Positions 60,324 to 64,000 of a stretch of DNA of 64,000 nucleotides are shown one piece after another. A program made the position numbers and the translations under genes. Source of the DNA: Anaerolineae bacterium (GTDB lineage: Bacteria; Chloroflexota; Anaerolineae; Aggregatilineales; Phototrophicaceae); the NCBI GenBank assembly GCA_019912965.1, contig JAIOHM010000083.1, positions 27,833 through 91,832 on the forward strand, in the 5' to 3' direction. A model generated the notes under the pieces. It was not told the DNA's origin. It saw nothing but the letters and a program-made list of their open reading frames with translations, and did not search any database. Positions within the stretch are counted from its first letter, which is position 1; the number at the start of each line of letters is the position of its first letter.

Positions 60324-62030
60324 CTACTCAAACGACATCAATTCATCAACGATTGAGGTTCCAGCGACTCGGCAGTCTCCAACTGGCACAATGTACGACT
60401 CGCGTGGGGTTGCCATCGGTACATCCGGGTTGAAGTAGTTATAAACCGTCCGCGAAATATCTGTAATAAGCGGGAATGACTCTTCTGCTTCCAACCATGT
60501 CGGATTGTGCAATGCCACCACCAGCACATAATCGCCACCCGGTGTGAACACAATTCCGGCATTCCCATGTGTATCGTTAATGTAGCCATGTTTGTGTGCG
60601 ACTTGAATATTTTGGGGAACACCCGCGCTCATCAGCAGGGGTTCACCCAGATTATTGTCGATCATCACGCCGATCATCTGGCGACACTCGCGTTGGTCAA
60701 ATGTCCCCGGTAACGCTTGCATCAACCATCCGTCGTTATTAAAGGCACATTGGTAAATACCATCCAGCAGCCACCCCATATTATCCACCGTCATTTGGTT
60801 GGAATAGTCTGGTGCTGCGATCTGTTGGTTTGCCTCGGTTGTCGGCGCAATGACCGGGGCAGGGGTAGCGTTTGGCACCAGGAACGGCGCGATCAGATAG
60901 GTGTTGTCTAATCCTGCGCTTTCCAGAAATTTCGTAACGACCTGTGCGCCATCTACCGGGTTGCCGTCGCCCATCTCCATCAACAGCGCATTGGAGGCGC
61001 CGTTTTCGCTGCATACCATCATATTGGCAATGTCAACAGCCGTTTCAGCGTTGGGCGGAACTTCCATCTCGCTGTACAGGCTTGCGAGGATAGCGATTTT
61101 AATCAAGCTCATGCCACTGAATGCGATCTGATTGCCGAATGTAATGGCTTCACCCGTTTGCAAATCCATCACAAATAGTGCTCCTAGTCGGCTGGTTTCC
61201 AATTCAAACCCCGCCCCCAGAATCATATTCCATAACTGGTCACCCAACTGTTGGAACGCAGGGCTGAGGGGAACAGCCGTTGCGCCATCCCAAACTGCCG
61301 CCTGCACGACGGGTGCGGTTGCTGTCAATGTTGGCAGGTCAAATAGGGTCTGACTGATAGTCGGCACATTGAAAACATTGCCTGCAATATCCAGCAGATC
61401 ATTTGCTACCCATCCGTACCCATTGGGTGCTGCTGGATAACGAATTTGCAACCAGGGTAACTGCGTATGCCGCCCTGTAATCTCGAAAGACTCGCCTGTT
61501 CGTCCCACGCCAATACGCGGATATTCTACTCCCGGCCCAAAGCGAATGTTGATTTCGCCCGTCACAGTTCCCAAAACCCCGGTGCTTGAAATTGGGGTAG
61601 CGGTTGCTGCATTTGCGTTTAGGGTTGCTGTCGGCAGTGCCACACCGATGGGGGGCTGGTCAGTTTGTGTAGCGGCTAAAGGGGACTGTGTTGTAACGGA
61701 AACTGCCCCATTCAACTGCATCTCATTAAAGGGTACAACATTGATGTTCCCATACACGGTCACCAGATCGGCAAAGACCCATCCAATCGGTTGGAAGGTC
61801 GTCGGCTCACCCAGCAGCAGCCAGGGATAAAATTGGCTCCGGCCTATAACCGGGTAACGTGTCCCGCTGGCGATTTGCCCCACGAGTTGGGCATTTACAT
61901 CGGTCGTTGCCCGTAAATTGGCCTGTCCAACAGCTTCCGCCTGTACTCCGGTATCCTGCCCACTGACGATTATGGGAAACGATGCTGCAACCAGCCCGAT
62001 GATGACAATCCACAATTTGAGTGATTTCAT
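60324..62030 (-). CDS. Secreted PenP-like serine hydrolase with two SH3 domains
   Basis: A 568-residue exported protein with signal MKSLKLWIVIIGLVAASFP. Two bacterial SH3 domains (about 30-95 and 155-215: TGEINIRFGPGVEYPRIGVG) are joined by Thr/Ala linkers. The hydrolase is class A beta-lactamase-like: FSGMSLIKIAIL gives SxxK, VCSENGASN stands for the SDN motif, and AHKHGYINDTHG the KTG-like motif. The SEN and KHG variants suggest a penicillin-binding or cell-wall esterase rather than a true beta-lactamase. The ATG at 62030 sits 33 bases after a predicted transcription start. Confidence 0.85.
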   Translation of the reverse strand: MKSLKLWIVIIGLVAASFPIIVSGQDTGVQAEAVGQANLRATTDVNAQLVGQIASGTRYPVIGRSQFYPWLLLGEPTTFQPIGWVFADLVTVYGNINVVPFNEMQLNGAVSVTTQSPLAATQTDQPPIGVALPTATLNANAATATPISSTGVLGTVTGEINIRFGPGVEYPRIGVGRTGESFEITGRHTQLPWLQIRYPAAPNGYGWVANDLLDIAGNVFNVPTISQTLFDLPTLTATAPVVQAAVWDGATAVPLSPAFQQLGDQLWNMILGAGFELETSRLGALFVMDLQTGEAITFGNQIAFSGMSLIKIAILASLYSEMEVPPNAETAVDIANMMVCSENGASNALLMEMGDGNPVDGAQVVTKFLESAGLDNTYLIAPFLVPNATPAPVIAPTTEANQQIAAPDYSNQMTVDNMGWLLDGIYQCAFNNDGWLMQALPGTFDQRECRQMIGVMIDNNLGEPLLMSAGVPQNIQVAHKHGYINDTHGNAGIVFTPGGDYVLVVALHNPTWLEAEESFPLITDISRTVYNYFNPDVPMATPRESYIVPVGDCRVAGTSIVDELMSFE

Positions 62031-62069
62031 ACAACTCGAAGTTACTATAGAAAATTTAAACGCCTGCAC

Positions 62070-62097
62070 ATTATAGCACGCCTCAAAATCAATCAAA
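62070..62097 (-). promoter_or_regulatory. Sigma-70-like promoter of the serine hydrolase gene
   Basis: On the minus strand, TATAAT (62075-62070) lies 16 bases after TTTGAT (62097-62092). The spacing and position, 40 bases before the ATG, favour this start over the longer frame that would run through the promoter. Confidence 0.6.
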
Positions 62098-62113
62098 TTC
62101 CGAAAATTCACCG

Positions 62114-62141
62114 TTGACTAGGTGGCTTTTTTTGCTACGAT
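62114..62141 (+). promoter_or_regulatory. Sigma-70-like promoter of tRNA-Leu
   Basis: TTGACT (62114-62119), a 16-base spacer with a run of seven T, and TACGAT (62136-62141). The tRNA begins 15 bases later, near the expected transcript start. Confidence 0.65.
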
Positions 62142-62155
62142 ATACACCATTGATT

Positions 62156-62239
62156 GCCGAAGTGGCGGAATTGGCAGACGCGCTACGTTCAGGGCGTAGT
62201 TCCTTCACCGGAGTGTGGGTTCGACTCCCACCTTCGGCA
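62156..62239 (+). tRNA. tRNA-Leu (anticodon CAG)
   Basis: Acceptor stem GCCGAAG/CTTCGGC with discriminator A, D-arm with GGCGGAATTGGCAGACGCG, anticodon stem CTACG/CGTAG around loop TTCAGGG, anticodon CAG, long variable arm, and T-arm GTGGG TTCGACT CCCAC. The 84-nt length fits a class II tRNA. CCA is not encoded. Confidence 0.97.
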
Positions 62240-62245
62240 CAAAAT

Positions 62246-62270
62246 AACCCGGTTGTAAAGCCGGGTTTTT
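62246..62270 (+). terminator. Intrinsic terminator of tRNA-Leu
   Basis: Arms AACCCGG and CCGGGTT around TTGTAAAG, followed by TTTCATTT. It begins 7 bases after the tRNA. Confidence 0.8.
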
Positions 62271-62300
62271 CATTTCCCACAAATCCGCTATAGTTGAGAT

Positions 62301-62750
62301 ATGACGACTACTCAACCACCCCGTCCTTCACGCCCGGAACGCAAACGCACTGGTCAGCTCTCTGGCCTGCAAATTATGTTTGCTGCCATTCTGGCGATTG
62401 GCCTTATCCTCGGTTTAAATTTCACCAGTCTCGTTACGGCGGGTCAGCCTTTGCAACAGTTGTATAGTCAGGTGACTGACGAAATTACGCGTCTACAGGC
62501 TGAACAAGGTGAGCTAATTCGTGAACGGGATTATGCCGAAAGTGATGCCTATGTCGAAGATTGGGCGCGGGACGAAGGGAAAATGGTCAAACCGGGCGAA
62601 GTCCTTGTTATTCCCGTTCCTTCAGGAACCGTAGCTGAAACGACACCCGAACCTGCGCCGGAAATCGCGGTCGAAACCCGTCCTCCTGAACCCGAAAACT
62701 GGCAGCTTTGGTGGGCACTTTTCTTCGATGGCCCTCCGCCGCAGTTCTGA
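62301..62750 (+). CDS. DivIC/FtsB-like septum formation protein
   Basis: A 149-residue bitopic membrane protein: a basic N-terminus (PRPERKRTGQLSG), one helix (LQIMFAAILAIGLILGLNF), then a coiled coil (LQQLYSQVTDEITRLQAEQGELIRERDY) and VEDWARDEGKMVKPGE, the short box typical of FtsB/DivIC proteins. The C-terminal 50 residues are Pro- and Glu-rich. It should act in the divisome with FtsL-type partners, which are not nearby. The ATG at 62301 is just downstream of the tRNA terminator. Confidence 0.83.
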   Translation: MTTTQPPRPSRPERKRTGQLSGLQIMFAAILAIGLILGLNFTSLVTAGQPLQQLYSQVTDEITRLQAEQGELIRERDYAESDAYVEDWARDEGKMVKPGEVLVIPVPSGTVAETTPEPAPEIAVETRPPEPENWQLWWALFFDGPPPQF

Positions 62751-62798
62751 CTCGGAATTAGCTAAATGGCTTCGGTTGAGAGAGCTTTACGTTTACCT

Positions 62799-63875
62799 TT
62801 AGCCTTTCACTTCCTGAATGCCTGCCATAGCGACTACTTTTGCCGCCGTGCCTTGTTCACCTGCTGTCAATGTCTGCTCCGGCTCGGCAAAATTCAGTTT
62901 CACAAACCCGATCCCAACTCGTTCCCCTTGAGGTGTCTCCACACTGCTTGTCAGTGTTCCCACGAGCTTGCCTTCGGCATAAAGTTGTGCTGGTGCATCA
63001 ATCATTTGCGCTAATTCCAATCGTACCATCGCTTTTGCCAGTTTGCCCCGGCTCTCCATCCGCGCGATGATTTCTTGTCCCGTATAGCACCCTTTACTGA
63101 AACTCACTTCATCCCATAATCCGGCTTCCAGCGGAATGTAATCTTGGCTTAATTCCCGTCCCACACCCGGTCGTCCCGCCCGAATCCGCAGTGTGTTAAA
63201 CGCCAGCGACCCCGCTGCCCGCAAACCACGCGATTTGCCTGCTTCCATAACGGCGATCCAAATCGCTGCTGCCTGTTCGAGGGGTGCAATAATCGCCCAC
63301 TGTCCACCGCTTAACCCCTTGCGTTCGGCCAGTGTCACCTTTATCCCTGTGATTTCCGCTTGCACAGACCTGTATTGTCTTTTTGCCCCATCTCCAGTTT
63401 GGAGAGAGGTTTTGTCGGTCAGGGTTTCGATGACCTGATCTGCTTCCGGCCCATGTAGCGTGAACAACCGTGTCTCACCTGCGAGATCGTGTAGTCGAAA
63501 ATCGTCGTTGAAAAATACCTGCCGCTGAAGATAACCGCGCACGGATTCACCCCGTCCGGGTTCGGTAGTGATGAGTGTGTTTTCACCCTGATTGTAAACC
63601 ATCAGGCGGTCAATCATACGTCCGGTCGCGTTCGTCAGGATAGTCGGGCGGCCTTCATCTGCTTGCATATTCAGCACATCATTGGTCGAAATTCGTTGGA
63701 GCAGCGCTAGACGATCACGTCCCTGTGCCATCAACCGCCCCTCATGTGAACGATCCATCAGCACTGCTGTTTCTAATCCGGCTTGGTATTCTGCCTGTAA
63801 ATCCCCGTAATGTAGCGGAATCCCGTCTCCAGCCAGCGTCGCACCCTGTTCCCGGTGGAATTCATCTAATCGCAT
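62799..63875 (-). CDS. ygfZ: YgfZ/GcvT-like folate-binding protein
   Basis: A 358-residue folate-binding protein of the GcvT fold, involved in Fe-S cluster assembly or repair in relatives. The signature KGCYTGQEIIARMESRGK (about residue 265) is intact, including the conserved cysteine. LTEN-terminal parts DLQAEYQAGLETAVLMDRSHEGRL and STNDVLNMQADEGRPTILTN also fit. Around residues 155-170 the sequence TDKTSLQTGDGAKRQYRS seems to come from a hairpin repeat lying in frame. The last codons and stop overlap a weak seven-base array. The window ends 125 bases upstream with no further gene visible. Confidence 0.9.
   Translation of the reverse strand: MRLDEFHREQGATLAGDGIPLHYGDLQAEYQAGLETAVLMDRSHEGRLMAQGRDRLALLQRISTNDVLNMQADEGRPTILTNATGRMIDRLMVYNQGENTLITTEPGRGESVRGYLQRQVFFNDDFRLHDLAGETRLFTLHGPEADQVIETLTDKTSLQTGDGAKRQYRSVQAEITGIKVTLAERKGLSGGQWAIIAPLEQAAAIWIAVMEAGKSRGLRAAGSLAFNTLRIRAGRPGVGRELSQDYIPLEAGLWDEVSFSKGCYTGQEIIARMESRGKLAKAMVRLELAQMIDAPAQLYAEGKLVGTLTSSVETPQGERVGIGFVKLNFAEPEQTLTAGEQGTAAKVVAMAGIQEVKG
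63386..63409. repeat. Degraded CCCCTC-type hairpin inside the ygfZ-like gene
   Basis: On the plus strand, CCCCATCTCC, loop AGTTT, GGAGAGAGG, then TTTTG. This matches the pattern of the terminator at 60281 with a few mismatches, but here it lies within a reading frame. Confidence 0.45.
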
Positions 63876-64000
63876 AATGGTGTGCCTTTGTCTAAAACAT
63901 GGGGAAGTTATACCCCCTCTTTACATAACCGTTCACTGGACGACATTTTTAACGCAAAGCCATTTTTCGAGCCGGAATCAGCGGGGTATGGACTCCCCTC

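Noticed and set aside
62031..62111. Longer serine hydrolase starting at 62111
   Set aside because: A good promoter lies in this stretch, and the signal peptide begins at the later ATG (62030).

Overview
The window most resembles a chromosomal segment of a Chloroflexota bacterium, probably Anaerolineae-like. This is inferred from the mix of families, the Thr/Pro-rich linkers in secreted proteins, the short signal peptides, the many small hairpin repeats, and the large set of secreted TIM-barrel and PPC/LamG-type proteins. No rRNA or other taxonomic marker is present, so the assignment is tentative. The DNA is of medium GC and densely coded on both strands, with many ATGA start/stop overlaps. 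It reads as ordinary chromosome with housekeeping genes, not as a phage or plasmid.

Layout. 1-4.5 kb: translation and RNA-processing operon (infB end, rbfA, nrnA-like, truB, ribF). 4.5-12.6 kb: era with two small partners, a histidine phosphatase, pckG, mdh, a metallophosphoesterase and fmt. 12.7-28.6 kb: recJ, secreted glycosidase-like proteins, a DUF1385 protein, an MFS-HEAT fusion, YkgJ-type protein, mutS, a ROK kinase, a GAF/PAS histidine kinase and a CpXC protein. 28.7-34.2 kb: a minus-strand series of VOC, nucleotidyltransferase-like, PPC/LamG-like, membrane, methyltransferase and response-regulator genes. 34.3-37 kb: tRNA-Val, a free-standing HTH/LAGLIDADG-like gene and dcd interrupted by a 379-residue intein with an HNH endonuclease. 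37-47 kb: argS, a zinc-ribbon methyltransferase, an epimerase, an ECF sigma factor overlapping a two-TM VWA-domain protein, a DUF3267 protease-like protein, an MFS exporter and an ABC exporter. 47.7-48.4 kb: a gene-free island of hairpins and short tandem arrays. 48.4-54.2 kb: a degenerate glycosidase, thrB, a PAS kinase and a large (alpha/alpha)6 glycosidase-like protein. 54.3-60.2 kb: lipoprotein, HhH, DUF971 and hypothetical genes, then a sugar ABC importer (binding protein plus two permeases, no ATPase). 60.3-64 kb: a PenP-like serine hydrolase with SH3 domains, tRNA-Leu, a DivIC-like protein and a YgfZ/GcvT-like protein.

The strongest unusual signals are the Dcd intein placed directly after the conserved GKSTYAR segment with a second homing-type gene beside it; a set of degenerate 7-nt phased arrays that sit at stop codons of minus-strand genes and in one case supply the next gene's start codon; a dispersed family of TAGGGGCG-type hairpins plus a second hairpin type, one copy of which seems to lie inside the ygfZ-like reading frame; and an ECF sigma factor paired with a membrane VWA protein. 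No CRISPR array, prophage, transposase gene or classical defence island was seen.
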